Source of the DNA: Citrobacter sp. wls619
Lineage (GTDB): Bacteria; Pseudomonadota; Gammaproteobacteria; Enterobacterales; Enterobacteriaceae
Direction: 5' to 3'
Length of the DNA: 64,000 nucleotides
Assembly (NCBI RefSeq): GCF_005281345.1
Contig: NZ_SZXJ01000064.1
Coordinates: 21,797-85,796, forward strand
In this document: positions 19,740 through 30,133 of the stretch, piece after piece
How the letters are laid out: each line of letters begins with the position of its first letter
How positions within the stretch are numbered: the first letter of the stretch is position 1
Made by a program: the position numbers and the translations under genes
Notes under the pieces: model-generated
The model's input: only the letters and a program-made list of their open reading frames with translations
Databases searched by the model: none
Told to the model about the DNA's origin: nothing

Positions 19740-22286
19740 TCACGAGAAATACTGCTGTAACAGCGGCGTTTCGCTGTCCTGACTGACTGGCGGAACGGCG
19801 CTAATTGGCTGGGTACGGAACGGGATTACCTGCGCGCGCCCGTCTGTTTTCACAATCTGATAGAACTGCGGCAAGTTAAAGTTGATGAAGCTGGAGCCGT
19901 AGGTAAAGCGATCGTGCGATGATGAGTAGAAACGGCTGACATCGCGTACCAGTTCCTCTTTGCTACCTTCGCAGTGGTGATACACCTCGGCCCGATTACT
20001 CTCGTCCAGAATGTAGATATTAAAGCCCTGCTCATCACCCGTTTCTTCGAAAAAGAACTGAATAATCCCTTCGCTGGCAAAACCGTCTACCACCGACGGC
20101 AGTTTCACATGGTTAGTCTCAACCTGAACGGAAAGCCCGTGCAGTTTGTTATGTGAAATCGCGCCATAGAATTCAATCGCGTTTTCCAGCTTCTGTACCG
20201 AAACGTTCAGGCGCTCGAAGAACAGTCCCCACGTCTGCCCGGAAACGCGCAGCGCTTTGAAGCGTCCGGTTTCCTGACGAGTGCTGGAGAGGCGTAATTC
20301 GATACACTCAGACACCAGTTGCTGCACACGGGTGCGAATTAAACCGCGCAGATGCTGGCTATAGCAGAAGACCTCGACGCTATCCGGCGGCGCGGCATCC
20401 TGGTGCATTTTGCCCAGAATCGTTTTTAACGCTTCAATCATCGCCTGCTCGCCGTTGAAGTGCAGGGTTCGCACTTCATTCCACGAGTTGCGATACAGCA
20501 GGTCTACGCTACCCACCAGACAATTTTGCTCTTCGCCAAAGCTGAAGACATCGAGCTTACGGAAATCAAAATGCACGACCTGATTGCGGAACGCCGCCGT
20601 CGGGTCATATTCGAGGTTGACGATAATCGCCAGATGGCGAATTTCGCACGGACTGTACAACGCTTTCGGCGTTGGTGCTGGCAGACGCAGCGGGAAGTGG
20701 TGCGAGACATCGGCGACCATTTCCTGCAGCTTCGGCAAGTCGACAATACCGTTACCCTTAATAAACAAATGCGTACGCGATGTCAGCAGGCCGTTAAACC
20801 ACGCCCACGCCACCAGCTTATTGAGATAGCGGTTATATTCCAGCGGCTGATGGCTGATGATCGAATCCATGTTAGGCGCGCGGTTGTAGAGATACCAACC
20901 CGAACGGTTGGCGCGACCTGGCGGCACGTGGATAAAGGTCAGATTGGGTTCTGAGAGATCCGGTGAGATTTGCGGGTTCACCAGCGTCACTTTGCCGGGC
21001 AAGGCTTCAAATGCGGCATACAGCTTGCGGGTCAGCACGCCAATATCCTGCGGACTGGCGCTGACGCTAAGATTGTTACGGCGCGCAAAACGGATCAAAT
21101 TACGATAGCTCTGCATCATTGCGTCGAGCAGTTCGTTGTGCGCTTCGCGTACCTGGTCAATTTTCCAGTTGGCACGGTTATCCAGCATCGTCAGGCGGGC
21201 TTCATCCCAACCCCACTCTTGTACTAACTGACTTAACACTTCACGACGCCAGCCCACGCAGGCGCGTTCACGGCTCAGTTTCTCACAGACTTTTAAGTAG
21301 AAACATCGACGTACTAAATCAAGACGCGTTGGGTCCTCAATCGCAGTGAGGTACTCGGTAACGCGCTCCAGCATCATGCAGTATGGGTCGAGACCAAAAG
21401 AGACAATCTCGCCGTCGTGCAGGCGCTGTTTAATATCTTTCGCCAACAGGCGTGGATTGGGGTATTCCCAGGAATAGGCCTCCAGCAGCAGCGTTTTCAG
21501 CACCGCTTTGTACGGGGAATCGATACTCTTGTACAACTGCCAGAGGCTGGCGCCAAAGTACTCTTCGGCGGAAAGCGAACTGAGTCCACCCAGATCCAGC
21601 CATTCGTTTGGCGTTAACACACCCTGCGCGTAGAGCGTCATGACGTAATCGTCGTAATGCTCTTCTTCATCGCCAGGCACCATATTCCACAAAATACGTT
21701 TACCTGCGAGGCGCACAGCGGTGCGATAGAATTCATCAAGCAGCAGGATATGCTGCGTCGAGCCACAGTCTTCACCACCCAGACTGCCGCTTTCATTGTG
21801 ACGGAAACGGTTTTCATCAATCAGGAAGAAACTGACTTCCACGCCCAGCGAGGCGGCCCAACTTTCCAGCAGGCTGCATTTACGTTGCAGCAACTGCCGC
21901 TCTTCGCTATCCAGCCAGGATTGATGGCAGACCCAGATATCGAGGTCAGAGGAACAGCTTTGCCCTACGGAAGAGGTGCTGCCCATAGAGTAAACGCCGG
22001 TGATCGGCAGTTCGCCCTTTGGAGGGTCCTGCGGTGACATACCGCGGTACAGTTCCAGCTCATTCAGGTAGTGGCGTTGGGTTTCATCAGGCGTGTAAAA
22101 GCATATGCCCTTGGGAACGTTACCATCGAGGTAACCCGGCATCAGTGGGTGGTGGTAGTGCAATAATGTCGGCAGCAGACTGTATACCTGCTGGAAGGCA
22201 GGTCCCATGGCAGCAAGCGCGCGATCCACACGCAGTTGATTTATAGCATCCAGTCTCTGTTTCAGAGTCTCAATATAGAGGTACAA
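19740..22286 (-). CDS. cyaA: Class I adenylate cyclase
   Basis: CyaA makes cAMP from ATP and is activated by phosphorylated EIIA-Glc when glucose is scarce. With a TTG start at 22286 the protein is 848 residues, exactly the E. coli length, and begins [10 protein letters not shown]. The nucleotidyltransferase site G102-S103 with D114 and D116 is present, followed by the long C-terminal regulatory half. In-frame ATG codons lie further upstream, but the TTG start is the known one and limits expression. A CRP site lies in the upstream region. Confidence 0.97.
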   Translation of the reverse strand: MYLYIETLKQRLDAINQLRVDRALAAMGPAFQQVYSLLPTLLHYHHPLMPGYLDGNVPKGICFYTPDETQRHYLNELELYRGMSPQDPPKGELPITGVYSMGSTSSVGQSCSSDLDIWVCHQSWLDSEERQLLQRKCSLLESWAASLGVEVSFFLIDENRFRHNESGSLGGEDCGSTQHILLLDEFYRTAVRLAGKRILWNMVPGDEEEHYDDYVMTLYAQGVLTPNEWLDLGGLSSLSAEEYFGASLWQLYKSIDSPYKAVLKTLLLEAYSWEYPNPRLLAKDIKQRLHDGEIVSFGLDPYCMMLERVTEYLTAIEDPTRLDLVRRCFYLKVCEKLSRERACVGWRREVLSQLVQEWGWDEARLTMLDNRANWKIDQVREAHNELLDAMMQSYRNLIRFARRNNLSVSASPQDIGVLTRKLYAAFEALPGKVTLVNPQISPDLSEPNLTFIHVPPGRANRSGWYLYNRAPNMDSIISHQPLEYNRYLNKLVAWAWFNGLLTSRTHLFIKGNGIVDLPKLQEMVADVSHHFPLRLPAPTPKALYSPCEIRHLAIIVNLEYDPTAAFRNQVVHFDFRKLDVFSFGEEQNCLVGSVDLLYRNSWNEVRTLHFNGEQAMIEALKTILGKMHQDAAPPDSVEVFCYSQHLRGLIRTRVQQLVSECIELRLSSTRQETGRFKALRVSGQTWGLFFERLNVSVQKLENAIEFYGAISHNKLHGLSVQVETNHVKLPSVVDGFASEGIIQFFFEETGDEQGFNIYILDESNRAEVYHHCEGSKEELVRDVSRFYSSSHDRFTYGSSFINFNLPQFYQIVKTDGRAQVIPFRTQPISAVPPVSQDSETPLLQQYFS

Positions 22287-22449
22287 GACGTATCGCCTGA
22301 TGTTGCTATCCATCATGTTGTCGATTGCTGCGGCGCAAGCGCTCATCAACAGTCTTCAGCAATTCGGATAAACCGTATGTCAAAAATAACCGTTACCGTT
22401 TTTTCACCCCTATTTTTTTAGGGAGTACAGCCGAAAAAATGGTCTAAAA

Positions 22450-22465
22450 CGTGATCAATTTAACA
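22450..22465 (-). promoter_or_regulatory. CRP site in the cyaA promoter region
   Basis: The minus strand reads TGTTAAATTGATCACG, a TGTGA-N6-TCACA-like dyad, about 165 bases before the cyaA start. E. coli has a nearly identical CRP site here that represses the major cyaA promoter. The whole 22287-22681 gap (395 bases) holds the divergent cyaA and hemC promoters; I found no hemC promoter that I trust. Confidence 0.75.
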
Positions 22466-22681
22466 CCTTGCTCATTGACCGTAAAGAAAGATGCGCTACA
22501 TACAAGTGTAGCACCGTTCGTTACGTGTAAATTCCTTCATACGGTCGGGAGGTTTCTCGTCATTAATCACTGCCAGTGATGATGCAGCGCCTTTTCCTCT
22601 CACTTACGTTTGAGCGTAACGCTGACATCCCTTTGATAAGGATGTTAGGATGGTCAATGATTGATAATGACGGTAACAAGC

Positions 22682-23623
22682 ATGTTAGACAATGTTTTGA
22701 GAATTGCCACACGCCAAAGCCCCCTTGCGCTCTGGCAGGCACATTATGTCAAAGACGCCTTAATGGCAAACCACCCCGGTCTGGTCGTTGAACTGGTTCC
22801 CATGGTGACCCGTGGCGACGTGATTCTGGATACCCCACTGGCAAAAGTCGGGGGTAAAGGTTTGTTTGTTAAAGAGCTGGAAGTCGCACTGCTGGAAAAA
22901 CGCGCAGATATCGCCGTGCATTCCATGAAGGATGTGCCGGTCGAATTTCCTGAGGGTCTTGGGCTGGTCACTATTTGCGAGCGTGAAGATCCGCGTGATG
23001 CTTTCGTCTCAAATAAATACAACACGCTGGATGAGCTGCCAGCAGGTAGCATCGTTGGCACGTCCAGCTTACGTCGCCAGTGCCAATTGGCAAAACAGCG
23101 CCCGGATCTCATCATCCGCTCGCTGCGCGGCAACGTAGGTACTCGCCTCGGCAAACTGGACAACGGCGACTACGACGCCATTATTCTGGCCGTCGCTGGA
23201 TTAAAACGCTTAGGGCTGGAGTCGCGAATCCGCGCAGCACTGGCACCAGAAGTGTCTCTGCCTGCGGTCGGACAAGGCGCTGTGGGTATCGAATGTCGAC
23301 TCGACGATCAGCGCACTCAGGCACTGTTAGCGCCACTCAACCATGAAGAAACCGCCCTGCGCGTAAAAGCAGAACGTGCCATGAACACCCGCCTGGAAGG
23401 GGGATGCCAGGTTCCTATCGGCAGCTATGCGGAACTCATCAACGGTGAGATTTGGCTACGCGCGTTAGTCGGTGCGCCAGATGGTTCACAGATGGTATGT
23501 GGAGAACGTCGTGGCGCAGCGCAGGATGCGGAAAAAATGGGTATATCTCTGGCAGAAGAGCTGCTGGAAAACGGTGCACGCGCCATTCTGGCGGAAGTTT
23601 ATAACGGAGATGCCCCCGCATGA
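22682..23623 (+). CDS. hemC: Porphobilinogen deaminase
   Basis: HemC joins four porphobilinogen units into hydroxymethylbilane. The 313-residue enzyme has catalytic Asp84 in H-S-M-K-D-V-P and Cys242 in E-G-G-C-Q-V-P, which holds the dipyrromethane cofactor. I start at M-L-D-N-V-L-R, the E. coli start; the frame opens seven codons earlier. It is first in hemCDXY, overlaps hemD by 4 bases, and is divergent from cyaA. Confidence 0.97.
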   Translation: MLDNVLRIATRQSPLALWQAHYVKDALMANHPGLVVELVPMVTRGDVILDTPLAKVGGKGLFVKELEVALLEKRADIAVHSMKDVPVEFPEGLGLVTICEREDPRDAFVSNKYNTLDELPAGSIVGTSSLRRQCQLAKQRPDLIIRSLRGNVGTRLGKLDNGDYDAIILAVAGLKRLGLESRIRAALAPEVSLPAVGQGAVGIECRLDDQRTQALLAPLNHEETALRVKAERAMNTRLEGGCQVPIGSYAELINGEIWLRALVGAPDGSQMVCGERRGAAQDAEKMGISLAEELLENGARAILAEVYNGDAPA

Positions 23624-24360
23624 GTATTCTGGTCACCCGCCCATCTCCCGCTGGGGAAGAGTTAGTGAGCCGTCTGCGCACACTGGGGCAGGTGGCCTGG
23701 AGCTTTCCGCTTATTGAGTTCGCGCCGGGCCGGGAACTGCCAACGCTTGCCTCCCGGCTTTCAGCGCTCACCGAAAACGATCTGGTTTTTGCCCTCTCAC
23801 AGCACGCCGTGACCTTTGCCGATGCTCAACTTCAGCGGCAAGGGGTAAGTTGGTCCACTCTCCCGCACTATTTTGCCATCGGCCGTACAACGGCGCTGGC
23901 GTTGCACACCGTGAGCGGGTGCAATATTCACTATCCGTTGGATCGGGAAATTAGCGAAGTCTTGCTACAATTACCTGAATTACAAAATATTGCGGGAAAA
24001 CGCGCGCTGATATTACGCGGCAACGGTGGCCGCGAGCTGATAGGTGAAACCCTGACTGCACGCGGAGCTGATATCGATTTTTGTGAATGTTATCAACGCA
24101 GTGCAAAACATTACGATGGCGCGGAGGAAGCGATGCGCTGGCAATCACGCGGGGTGAAGACGGTGGTTGTCACCAGCGGAGAGATGCTACAGCAGCTCTG
24201 GGCGCTTATTCCGCAGTGGTATCGTGAGCACTGGTTACTACGCTGTCGGCTGCTGGTCGTCAGTGAGCGTCTGGCGAACCTCGCCCGGGAACTGGGCTGG
24301 CAAGATATTAAGGTCGCTGATAACGCCGACAACGATGCGCTACTACGCGCATTACAATAA
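23620..24360 (+). CDS. hemD: Uroporphyrinogen III synthase
   Basis: HemD cyclises hydroxymethylbilane with inversion of ring D to give uroporphyrinogen III. The 246-residue length is that of the E. coli enzyme. This family is poorly conserved; the N-terminal I-L-V-T-R-P and the late T-S-G-E-M-L segment are recognisable. Its ATG overlaps the hemC stop, and hemX follows after 21 bases. Confidence 0.96.
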   Translation: MSILVTRPSPAGEELVSRLRTLGQVAWSFPLIEFAPGRELPTLASRLSALTENDLVFALSQHAVTFADAQLQRQGVSWSTLPHYFAIGRTTALALHTVSGCNIHYPLDREISEVLLQLPELQNIAGKRALILRGNGGRELIGETLTARGADIDFCECYQRSAKHYDGAEEAMRWQSRGVKTVVVTSGEMLQQLWALIPQWYREHWLLRCRLLVVSERLANLARELGWQDIKVADNADNDALLRALQ

Positions 24361-24381
24361 CTCTCATAATGGGATGCCATA

Positions 24382-25566
24382 ATGACGGAACAAGAAAAAA
24401 CCTCCGCCGTGGTTGAAGAGACCAGGGAGGCCGTGGACACCACATCACAGCCAGTCAACAACACTGAAAAAAAGAGTAAGAACAGTACCGCACTGATTCT
24501 AAGCGCTGTGGCGATTGCTATTGCGCTGGCGGCAGGCGTGGGGCTGTATGGCTGGGGGAAACAGCAGGCCACTACGCAGACAGCAACCAGTGATGCGCTG
24601 GCAAACCAGCTCATGGCGTTGCAAAAAGCGCAAGAAACCCAAAAGGCCGAGCTGGAAGGCATTATTAAGCAGCAGGCAACGCAGTTGGATGAAGCCAATC
24701 GCCAGCAGACTGCACTGGCCAAACAGCTTGATGAGGTTCAGCAAAAAATCGCCACTATCTCCGGAAGCGATGCCAAAACCTGGCTGCTGGCGCAGGCCGA
24801 TTTTCTGGTGAAACTGGCGGGGCGTAAATTATGGAGCGATCAGGACGTTACCACCGCCGCAGCGTTGCTGAAAAGCGCAGACGCCAGCCTGGCTGACATG
24901 AATGACCCCAGTTTAATTGCCGCTCGTCGCGCGATTACCGACGATATCGCCAGCCTCTCTGCGGTAACTCAGGTCGACTATGACGGCATTATCCTCAAGG
25001 TAAACCAGCTCGCTAACCAAATTGATAACCTGCGTCTGGCTGATAACGATACCGATGATTCACCGATGGATTCGGACAGCAGCGAGCTTTCCAGCTCCAT
25101 TAGCGAATGGCGCGTCAATCTACAAAAAAGCTGGCAGAACTTTATGGACAGCTTTATCACCATTCGCCGTCGTGATGAAACCGCCGTCCCGCTACTGGCG
25201 CCAAACCAGGATGTTTACCTCCGTGAGAACATCCGTTCACGCCTGCTCGTGGCGGCGCAAGCCGTACCTCGCCATCAGGAAGAAACATACCGCCAGGCGC
25301 TGGAAAATGTCTCCACGTGGGTTCGCGCCTATTACGACACTGACGATGCGGCGACAAAAGCGTTCCTCGAAGAGGTCGATCAGCTGAGCCAGCAAAGCAT
25401 CAGCATGGACGTACCGGAAACACTGCAGAGCCAGGTTATTCTTGAGAAGCTAATGCAGACTCGCGTGCGTAATTTGCTGGCCCAGCCATCCACATCACCG
25501 GCTGAAGCCGCACCTGCACCAGTACCTCAGGCAGATGCTCCGGCAACCGCGCCGCAGGGAGAATAA
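24382..25566 (+). CDS. hemX: HemX, membrane-anchored protein of the heme operon
   Basis: A 394-residue protein with an acidic/polar N-terminal cytoplasmic segment, one transmembrane helix at about residues 36-56, then a glutamine-rich coiled coil (about 70-125) and a periplasmic domain that ends in a proline/alanine-rich tail. It was once annotated as a uroporphyrinogen methyltransferase, but it lacks that fold and its role is unresolved. It is cotranscribed with hemC, hemD and hemY. Confidence 0.94.
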   Translation: MTEQEKTSAVVEETREAVDTTSQPVNNTEKKSKNSTALILSAVAIAIALAAGVGLYGWGKQQATTQTATSDALANQLMALQKAQETQKAELEGIIKQQATQLDEANRQQTALAKQLDEVQQKIATISGSDAKTWLLAQADFLVKLAGRKLWSDQDVTTAAALLKSADASLADMNDPSLIAARRAITDDIASLSAVTQVDYDGIILKVNQLANQIDNLRLADNDTDDSPMDSDSSELSSSISEWRVNLQKSWQNFMDSFITIRRRDETAVPLLAPNQDVYLRENIRSRLLVAAQAVPRHQEETYRQALENVSTWVRAYYDTDDAATKAFLEEVDQLSQQSISMDVPETLQSQVILEKLMQTRVRNLLAQPSTSPAEAAPAPVPQADAPATAPQGE

Positions 25567-25568
25567 TG

Positions 25569-26768
25569 ATGCTAAAAGTATTATTACTCTTTGTACTGTT
25601 GATCGCCGGGATCGTCGTTGGTCCGATGATTGCTGGTCATCAGGGTTATGTTCTGATCCAGACGGATAACTACAACATCGAAACCAGCGTGACGGGTCTG
25701 GTGATCATTCTGATCGTCGCGATGGTCATTCTTTTTGCGATTGAGTGGCTGCTGCGCCGTATATTCCGTACTGGTGCGCATACCCGCGGCTGGTTTGTGG
25801 GGCGTAAACGCCGTCGTGCGCGTAAGCAGACCGAGCAGGCGCTGCTTAAACTGGCAGAAGGCGACTATCAGCAGGTTGAAAAGCTGATGTCAAAAAATGC
25901 CGATCACGCAGAACAGCCGGTGGTGAATTACCTTCTGGCGGCAGAAGCGGCTCAGCAGCGTGGTGATGAAGCTCGCGCTAATCAACACCTTGAACGCGCA
26001 GCTGAACTCGCCGGAAATGATACGATCCCAGTCGAAATCGCCCGCGTTCGTTTGCAGCTGGCCCGTAATGAAAACCATGCCGCACGCCACAGCGTAGACA
26101 AACTGCTGGAAGTGACGCCACGCCATCCGGAAGTCTTGCGCCTGGCGGAACAGGCTTACATTCGCACCGGCGCGTGGAGTTCTTTGCTGGATATCATTCC
26201 ATCAATGGCGAAAGCGCATGTAGGTGACGAAGAACACCGTGCGATGCTGGAACAGCAGGCATGGGTGGGTCTGATGGATCAGGTTCGCGCCGATCAGGGC
26301 AGCGAGGGATTACGCGCATGGTGGAAAAACCAGAGCCGTAAGACTCGTCATCAGGTTGCCCTGCAGGTGGCAATGGCAGAACATCTGATTGAGTGTGACG
26401 ATCACGATACGGCACAGCAAATCATCATCGATGGTCTGAAACGTCAGTATGACGACCGCCTGGTGCTGCCGATCCCTCGTCTGAAAACCAACAACCCGGA
26501 ACAGATTGAAAAAGTACTGCGCCAGCAAATTAAAGTGGTGGGCGACCGCCCACTGCTGTGGAGTACGCTTGGTCAGTCATTGATGAAGCACGGTGAATGG
26601 CAGGAAGCTACGCTCGCCTTCCGTGCCGCGCTTAAACAACGCCCGGATGCATACGACTACGCCTGGCTTGCTGACGCGCTGGACAGACTGCATCAGCCGG
26701 AAGAGGCTGCAACAATGCGTCGTGATGGCCTGATGTTGACCTTGCAGAACAACAATCCCCCGCAGTAA
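25569..26768 (+). CDS. hemY: HemY, TPR-containing membrane protein
   Basis: A 399-residue inner-membrane protein with two N-terminal transmembrane helices (about 1-20 and 40-62), a basic segment (R-K-R-R-R-A-R-K) and a cytoplasmic or peripheral tetratricopeptide-repeat domain. It is not the Bacillus protoporphyrinogen oxidase of the same name; its exact role in heme metabolism is unsettled. Two ATGs are adjacent; the second begins M-L-K-V-L-L as in E. coli and has better ribosome-site spacing. The first overlaps the hemX stop. Confidence 0.94.
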   Translation: MLKVLLLFVLLIAGIVVGPMIAGHQGYVLIQTDNYNIETSVTGLVIILIVAMVILFAIEWLLRRIFRTGAHTRGWFVGRKRRRARKQTEQALLKLAEGDYQQVEKLMSKNADHAEQPVVNYLLAAEAAQQRGDEARANQHLERAAELAGNDTIPVEIARVRLQLARNENHAARHSVDKLLEVTPRHPEVLRLAEQAYIRTGAWSSLLDIIPSMAKAHVGDEEHRAMLEQQAWVGLMDQVRADQGSEGLRAWWKNQSRKTRHQVALQVAMAEHLIECDDHDTAQQIIIDGLKRQYDDRLVLPIPRLKTNNPEQIEKVLRQQIKVVGDRPLLWSTLGQSLMKHGEWQEATLAFRAALKQRPDAYDYAWLADALDRLHQPEEAATMRRDGLMLTLQNNNPPQ

Positions 26769-26776
26769 TTCCCTCT

Positions 26777-26804
26777 TGCCCGGTGGCGCTTCGCCTGCCG
26801 GGCA
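26777..26804. repeat. REP-like hairpin after hemY
   Basis: TGCCCGG pairs with CCGGGCA around a GC-rich loop, right after the hemY stop. It probably protects or ends the hem mRNA. Confidence 0.65.
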
Positions 26805-26840
26805 ATCATCTACACAAAATCATTCCGGACGGATATGCAT

Positions 26841-27046
26841 AAAAAAACGCCCGCTCGGTAAGGAGCAGGCGCTAAACAGGTCTGTATGACAACATAAATG
26901 GGTGCTTCACTCAACGTTATGTCCATGGTGTTTGATGAAGCTAAAGCGACATCTGTCAGTGGACGATAAGCACCGTAAACGGCTCTGCATCATTCCTGAG
27001 TTTATGAGACCTGATGGCGAACATAAGAGATGGAATGAGCATCTAC
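26841..27046 (-). ncRNA. glmZ: Small regulatory RNA GlmZ
   Basis: GlmZ base-pairs with glmS mRNA, aided by Hfq, to raise glucosamine-6-phosphate synthase; RapZ directs its cleavage and the decoy GlmY protects it. The minus strand begins GTAGATGCTCATTCCATCTC, contains GCCGTTTACGGTGCTTATCG and AACGTTGAGTGAAGCACCCA, and ends in a GC-rich hairpin with seven U. These segments match E. coli GlmZ almost base for base, and the inferred length (206) is close to its 207. A TAATAT -10 box lies at 27051-27056. It converges on hemY, as in E. coli, but here sits directly beside the tRNA operon because aslA/aslB are absent. Confidence 0.95.
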
Positions 27047-27162
27047 CCGCATATTATTACACAGCGTATGCGGTGATTGCACTGTAAAAACCAGGGATTG
27101 CGGCTTTTTAGGACTTCATGACATTTGGGGGAGAAGAGGTACAAAAGTGAGGAACAGAAAAC

Positions 27163-27186
27163 AAAAAACCCCGCCGAAGCGGGGTT
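27163..27186 (-). terminator. Terminator of the tRNA operon
   Basis: On the minus strand AACCCCGC, a TTCG tetraloop and GCGGGGTT precede a T-run. It lies 6 bases past the tRNA-Pro 3' end. Confidence 0.93.
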
Positions 27187-27192
27187 CAAAAT

Positions 27193-27269
27193 TGGTCGGC
27201 GAGAGAGGATTCGAACCTCCGACCCACTGGTCCCAAACCAGTTGCGCTACCAAGCTGCGCTACTCGCCG
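27193..27269 (-). tRNA. proM: tRNA-Pro, anticodon UGG
   Basis: The 77-base gene has an encoded CCA end. Its CGGCGAG/CTCGCCG acceptor stem, TTCGAATCC T-loop and TTTGGGA anticodon loop are all clear. It is the last gene of the argX-hisR-leuT-proM operon and is followed at once by a strong terminator. Confidence 0.97.
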
Positions 27270-27310
27270 TTTTACTGCTTTTTGAATTTTTAGTTCAATT
27301 CTTTAAGTCG

Positions 27311-27396
27311 TGGTGCGAGGGGGGGGACTCGAACCCCCACATCCTAAGGACACTAACACCTGAAGCTAGCGCGTCTACCAATTCCGCCACCTTCGC
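27311..27396 (-). tRNA. leuT: tRNA-Leu, anticodon CAG
   Basis: The 86-base gene with encoded CCA has a long class II variable arm (GTCC-TTA-GGAT) and the anticodon loop CTTCAGGT. It reads CUG. The E. coli gene as I remember it has 87 bases; the variable-arm loop here appears one base shorter. Confidence 0.97.
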
Positions 27397-27416
27397 ATTT
27401 CACAACTTTAAATTAA

Positions 27417-27493
27417 TGGGGTGGCTAATGGGATTCGAACCCACGACAACTGGAATCACAATCCAGGGCTCTACCAACTGAGCTATAGCCACC
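27417..27493 (-). tRNA. hisR: tRNA-His, anticodon GUG
   Basis: GTGGCTATAGCTCAGTTGG begins the body and the anticodon loop is ATTGTGATT. The extra G at -1 that HisRS needs is encoded at 27493, and CCA is encoded at the 3' end. Confidence 0.97.
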
Positions 27494-27548
27494 ACTGCAA
27501 ATCTTTTACGCGGTATTAAAACCACCGCAGCTCCGGCACCTAACTTAA

Positions 27549-27625
<77 letters not shown>

Positions 27626-27646
27626 TTAGCGCCGTTGCGGGGCTGG

Positions 27647-27675
27647 ATATTACGGAGGTCTCGGTCTGCTGTCTA
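27647..27675 (-). promoter_or_regulatory. Promoter of the argX-hisR-leuT-proM operon
   Basis: The minus strand has TAGACA, exactly 17 bases, then TAATAT, followed by a GC-rich discriminator (CCAGCCCCGC). This is typical of stringently controlled stable-RNA promoters. An AT-rich stretch lies just upstream, where an UP element would be. Confidence 0.8.
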
Positions 27676-27727
27676 GTGCTTTTTTAAAATAAATTATCGT
27701 TTGGTCACGCTTTGTGCGTTTTGTCGC

Positions 27728-29113
27728 TTATTCCTCCAGTTTTTGGGCTACACCATGGCGATTCAGGCCAAAAACCTTATAAATGAGCGTTACTGCCAGC
27801 AAGAAACCAATGCCAACAAAAAGCGACATCCGGGTATCTTCATTAAAGTACATCCCAATTAATACGCAAATCAGGAATGCCATCGTCAAATAATTCGCCC
27901 ACGGGAACAGAATGGAACGGAACGGATGGCTGGCTATCGCTTCCTTATGGGCCTGACGGAAACGCAACTGGCTAATCAGGATAACAAACCACGGCACCAT
28001 GCCCGGCAGCACGCTGGCGCTATAGACATAAACGAACACCCGCTGCGGATTGGGAATGATGTAGTTCAGGCACGAGCCAATCAGCAAGATGGCGATAGAG
28101 ATCGCCACGCCAGCGACCGGCACGCCGTGACGAGAGACTTTTCCGACGGCGGCAGGCAACTGGCGATTCTTTGCCAGCGCATAGAGCATACGACCACAGC
28201 TGTACATCCCGCTGTTACAGCCAGACAGCGCGGCCGTCAGGACCACAAAGTTGATAATCCCAGCGGCTGCCGTAATACCAATCCTGGCAAAAGTGAGAAC
28301 GAACGGGCTGCCGTTACTGCCAATCTCATTCCACGGGAAGATAGTGACGATAACAAAAATCGCCCCCACGTAGAAAATCAGGATACGCCACAGGACCTTA
28401 CCTACTGCGCTACGTAGCGTGACCTGCGGGTTTTTAGCTTCACCTGCCGTGATGCCGATCAGCTCCACGCCCTGATAGGAAGCAACCACAATACACAGCG
28501 CTGTCAGGAACCCTTTCCAGCCACCCGCGAAGAAGCCGCCATGTTCGGTCAAATTGCCAAAGCCAATCGCCTGACCACCGTTACCAAAGCCGAAGAAAAT
28601 AACCCCTACGCCAATGACAATCATCACAATGATGGTGGTCACTTTAATCATGGCAAACCAGAATTCGATTTCACCATACAAGCGAACTGCTGCCAGGTTT
28701 GCCAGCGCCACCAGGCCCACCGCAATCAACGCGGGTATCCATTGCGCCATTTCCGGGAACCAGAACTGCACGTAGACCCCAATAGCGGTAATCTCCGAGA
28801 TCCCCACCGCCATCCACATGAACCAATATGACCATGCGGTAAGATAGCCAAAGAAGGGGCTCATATAACGGTGAGCGTAAACGGCGAATGAGCCGGTGAC
28901 CGGCTCCAGGAACAGCATCTCACCCATAGAGCGCATGATGAAAAAGACAAACAGCCCAGCGACGATATACGCCAGCAAAACCGACGGTCCCGCCCATTTC
29001 AGGGTACTGGCAGCCCCCATAAACAGTCCGACACCAATGGTCCCCCCAAGGGCTATCAATTCGATATGACGAGCCTCCAGCCCACGCTGTAGCTCAGATT
29101 TATTCTCTGCCAT
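27728..29113 (-). CDS. thrP: Threonine/serine:H+ symporter ThrP (YifK)
   Basis: A 461-residue APC-family amino acid permease with twelve hydrophobic segments and the N-terminal signature [13 protein letters not shown]. coli YifK was renamed ThrP after threonine and serine transport was shown. I start at [11 protein letters not shown]; the frame runs 41 codons further upstream through the leader. The upstream gap 29114-29346 is a long 5' UTR plus promoter region; E. coli yifK mRNA is repressed by the sRNA GcvB there. Confidence 0.94.
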   Translation of the reverse strand: MAENKSELQRGLEARHIELIALGGTIGVGLFMGAASTLKWAGPSVLLAYIVAGLFVFFIMRSMGEMLFLEPVTGSFAVYAHRYMSPFFGYLTAWSYWFMWMAVGISEITAIGVYVQFWFPEMAQWIPALIAVGLVALANLAAVRLYGEIEFWFAMIKVTTIIVMIVIGVGVIFFGFGNGGQAIGFGNLTEHGGFFAGGWKGFLTALCIVVASYQGVELIGITAGEAKNPQVTLRSAVGKVLWRILIFYVGAIFVIVTIFPWNEIGSNGSPFVLTFARIGITAAAGIINFVVLTAALSGCNSGMYSCGRMLYALAKNRQLPAAVGKVSRHGVPVAGVAISIAILLIGSCLNYIIPNPQRVFVYVYSASVLPGMVPWFVILISQLRFRQAHKEAIASHPFRSILFPWANYLTMAFLICVLIGMYFNEDTRMSLFVGIGFLLAVTLIYKVFGLNRHGVAQKLEE

Positions 29114-29346
29114 AGATCCTCTTGTCGTGTTTGCATTGTTTCCGGTATTACCGGTTATCGTTATGGGTACATCGTTTTTTTGCCATAACAGGCCATTCAG
29201 CACCGACCGCTTTACGGTTGGCGCCAAAAACACCACGGCACTGCAATGATTGTTGCGAATGGTTTCTTAAAATCGCCTAAATGGCAATTAAAGCATTCAA
29301 AAAATGAATAGATTGTGCGAGAAAGCAGCGATTATGTTGTGAATAA

Positions 29347-29372
29347 GTAGCGCGTTTAGCATAACGCGCTAC
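29347..29372 (-). terminator. Perfect hairpin after wecG
   Basis: GTAGCGCGTT pairs perfectly with AACGCGCTAC around a 6-nt loop, 20 bases past the wecG stop. Only a weak U-rich tail (CTTATTC) follows on the minus strand, so it may be a partial terminator or a 3'-end stabiliser for the wec operon. Confidence 0.6.
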
Positions 29373-29392
29373 TGAACAACGCAGAGGTGATG

Positions 29393-30133
29393 TCAGAGAT
29401 TGCCGGTATAGTGCCAGCGGAGATAACGTAATAAACGAAGTTGGCGGGTGATACGACTCGGTTGCAGCAGCAAGCGATACAGCCACTCCAATCCCAGGCT
29501 CTGCCAGAATTTGGGCGCACGCTTTACGTGGCCGGTAAACACATCGTAGGTGCCACCCACGCCCATATACAGCGCATGTGGATGGACCTGGCGACAATCG
29601 CGCATAAAAATTTCTTGTTTCGGCGACCCCATCGCCACGGTAACAAGCTGTGCGCCGCTGGCATGAATACGCTCAAACAGCGCCTGACGCTGATCGGCGG
29701 TAAAATAGCCGTCCTGACTGCCAACAATATTGACGTGCCATTGTGCGCGCAATTTTGCCTCTGTTTGTGTCAGAACATCAGGCTTACCGCCAACAAGGAA
29801 TACGGGCGTTCCTTCCTTCCCGGCGCGAGCCATCAGCGCTTCCCAGAGATCGGCCCCCGCCACACGTGATACCTGCGCCTGCGGGAATTTTTTGCACACG
29901 GAACGCACCACGCTGATCCCATCCGCATATTTAAACTCAGCGGCCTCGATCAACGTCCGAACCTCTGGGTTATCCTCCGCAGTCAACATTTTCTCGGCGT
30001 TAATTGCTACCAGCGTCCCCTGCCTGAGGCGTCCCTCAGCAAACAGGTAATTCAGCGCATGCTGCATATCGCGCCAGCCAATCAGTTCTAATCCGCGCAG
30101 TGAATACAGCGGCGCAGTTGTGTTATCTGTCAT
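29393..30133 (-). CDS. wecG: UDP-ManNAcA transferase (ECA lipid II synthesis)
   Basis: WecG adds N-acetylmannosaminuronic acid to GlcNAc-PP-undecaprenol, giving ECA lipid II. The 246-residue GT26 (WecG/TagA/CpsF) protein shows the family segments G-G-K-P-D-V, M-G-S-P-K-Q-E and M-G-V-G-G-T-Y-D. It is the last gene of the wec operon; its ATG overlaps the wzyE stop (TAATG). Confidence 0.97.
   Translation of the reverse strand: MTDNTTAPLYSLRGLELIGWRDMQHALNYLFAEGRLRQGTLVAINAEKMLTAEDNPEVRTLIEAAEFKYADGISVVRSVCKKFPQAQVSRVAGADLWEALMARAGKEGTPVFLVGGKPDVLTQTEAKLRAQWHVNIVGSQDGYFTADQRQALFERIHASGAQLVTVAMGSPKQEIFMRDCRQVHPHALYMGVGGTYDVFTGHVKRAPKFWQSLGLEWLYRLLLQPSRITRQLRLLRYLRWHYTGNL

Noticed and set aside
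26902..27087. 61-residue plus-strand ORF downstream of hemY
   Set aside because: It lies wholly antisense to GlmZ. The base-level conservation of the sRNA explains the open frame; there is no ribosome binding site or protein family match.
27078..27093. Sigma-54-like GG-N10-GC motif (minus strand) upstream of glmZ
   Set aside because: The spacing puts it about 32 bases too far from the conserved GlmZ 5' end, whereas TAATAT is placed for sigma-70. Probably chance, although some relatives do use sigma-54 for this gene.
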